From Thermoplasmata archaeon (GTDB taxonomy: Archaea > Thermoplasmatota > Thermoplasmata > Thermoplasmatales > GCA-001856825), in the NCBI GenBank assembly GCA_021831005.1, contig JAKBNO010000091.1:1-7505 (forward strand): DNA of 7,505 nucleotides. Reading direction: 5' to 3'. Numbering within the stretch: position 1 is the first letter of the stretch; each line of letters opens with the position of its first letter. The notes beneath the pieces were generated by a model, which was given only the letters and a program-made list of their open reading frames with translations, was not told the DNA's origin and did not search any database. A program made the position numbers and the translations under genes. Positions 6,791 through 7,505 of this stretch are shown one piece after another.

Positions 6791-6798
6791 TATTTAAT
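6791..6798 (+). promoter_or_regulatory. Candidate TATA box of the permease gene
   Basis: TATTTAAT begins 1 nt after the thioesterase stop and is centred 24.5 nt upstream of the permease ATG (6819). With no Shine-Dalgarno-like sequence before the ATG, this predicts a leaderless mRNA. The bases between the box and the start are taken up almost entirely by a palindrome. Confidence 0.6.
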
Positions 6799-6799
6799 C

Positions 6800-6817
6800 T
6801 CCGAACTCATGTTCGGA
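6800..6817. promoter_or_regulatory. 18-bp palindrome between TATA box and permease start (possible operator)
   Basis: TCCGAAC-TCAT-GTTCGGA: a perfect 7-bp inverted repeat with a 4-bp centre. It starts 1 bp after the TATA box and ends 1 bp before the permease ATG, where an archaeal repressor could block RNA polymerase recruitment. If it lies downstream of the upstream gene's transcript end, it could alternatively form a short hairpin at the thioesterase mRNA 3' end, but no U-run follows it. The binding protein is unknown. Confidence 0.5.
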
Positions 6818-6818
6818 A

Positions 6819-7505
6819 ATGACCCTGGAAAGAGTCGGCATAGAAAGAATTCCAACCGAATCTAGACAGGGTAAACCACGGTCACTCTTCAATCTGTGGT
6901 TCGCAGCTAACCTAACAATTGCTGATTTTGCACTCGGTTTCATCCCGATATCCCTGGGTATGAATTTTCTGAGTTCTCTAATCTCTATCATCATAGGAAA
7001 TATCCTGGGGGCTGCGGTGGTTGGATTTTCAGCAATAATGGGACCAAGAACTGGCTATCCACAGATGATGGGCACAACCAATTCAATGGGCAGGCGAATA
7101 ATGAGGTTATTTGGAGTTGTCAATCTATCAAACACTGTTGGATGGTTCGTCGTTAACAACATACTCAGCGTCTTGGCACTCTATCTCATCTTCGGCACTA
7201 CTTATCTTCTCCTGATTCCCCTCTTCGTGTTGGTAGTTTATGTGGTAGCTTACCTCGGTCATAATTACATTCACCGTGTCGAAAGAATTCTTTCTTACGT
7301 ACTGGGAGCGCTCTTCGTTATCATCCTTGCAAAGGTGTTATTTTTCAGCCCACTTCAGATGACATCTATGTCTGGATTTTCTCTTTCCTCAGTCAGCCTG
7401 GACACATCATTCTTCGGAATGATTGCTTTCACCTACAGCTACCTTATGAGCTGGGGGCCATATGCGTCCGATTATTCCCGGTACCTGCCGAACAACACAT
7501 CCCTC
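6819..7505 (+). CDS. NCS1-family nucleobase/cytosine permease, N-terminal part (3' end outside window)
   Basis: A multi-pass membrane transporter of the nucleobase:cation symporter-1 family (CodB/FCY2-like), which takes up cytosine, purines or related compounds with a proton or sodium ion. Some 229 residues are visible without a stop, about half of the usual 450-500. After a polar N-terminus (MTLERVGIERIPTESRQG), hydrophobic segments follow at about 28-50 (FAANLTIADFALGFIPISLG), 51-76, 108-135, 125-147, 158-175 and 195-210. The second helix leads into GPRTGYPQMMGTTNSMGRR, the family's substrate-site loop. SWGPYASDYSRYLP (211-224) is the hallmark of NCS1 porters. The start is the ATG at 6819-6821, because an in-frame stop lies at 6795-6797 and a TATA box is centred 24.5 nt upstream. 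The exact substrate is not determinable. Confidence 0.88.
   Translation, partial: MTLERVGIERIPTESRQGKPRSLFNLWFAANLTIADFALGFIPISLGMNFLSSLISIIIGNILGAAVVGFSAIMGPRTGYPQMMGTTNSMGRRIMRLFGVVNLSNTVGWFVVNNILSVLALYLIFGTTYLLLIPLFVLVVYVVAYLGHNYIHRVERILSYVLGALFVIILAKVLFFSPLQMTSMSGFSLSSVSLDTSFFGMIAFTYSYLMSWGPYASDYSRYLPNNTSL

Overview
The window most likely comes from an archaeon, probably a euryarchaeal lineage (Thermoplasmatota or relatives) that acquired bacterial-type DNA gyrase. The evidence is a mevalonate kinase (archaeal lipid synthesis), a gyrB-gyrA pair, TATA boxes centred about 25 nt upstream of start codons that have no Shine-Dalgarno sequence (the archaeal leaderless pattern), frequent AGA/AGG arginine codons, and an intein inside an informational gene. 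The lineage is inferred; there is no rRNA gene here.

Layout, left to right. (1) 2-655 (+): 3' part of a classical mevalonate kinase, cut by the left edge inside its P-loop-like GLGSS motif. (2) 639-3659 (-): gyrA, meeting the kinase tail to tail with a 17-nt overlap. It carries an in-frame 216-residue mini-intein (2700-3347) in the cleavage domain, 11 residues before the catalytic tyrosine. (3) 3665-5659 (-): gyrB, 5 nt upstream of gyrA in the same transcription unit. (4) 5737-6354 (-): a small class I SAM-dependent methyltransferase. (5) 6391-6789 (+): a PaaI-type hotdog thioesterase, divergent from the methyltransferase across only 36 bp. (6) 6819 to the right edge (+): the N-terminal half of an NCS1-family nucleobase/cytosine permease, preceded by a TATA box and an 18-bp palindrome that could be an operator.

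How the genes relate. GyrB (ATPase and TOPRIM) and GyrA (cleavage-reunion plus pinwheel with a GyrA box) form the A2B2 gyrase that introduces negative supercoils. GyrA must excise its intein to rebuild the active-site region, so gyrase activity in this organism depends on protein splicing. The other genes (isoprenoid, methyltransferase, thioesterase, permease) show no obvious functional link to gyrase and look like independent, closely packed units. No gene-free stretch exceeds 300 bases; the gaps are 77, 36 and 29 bp, and each holds promoter-like sequence.

The most interesting item is the GyrA mini-intein. It keeps every expected splicing residue, sits at a site different from the well-known mycobacterial GyrA intein, and appears to retain flanking remnants of a lost homing endonuclease of HNH type.
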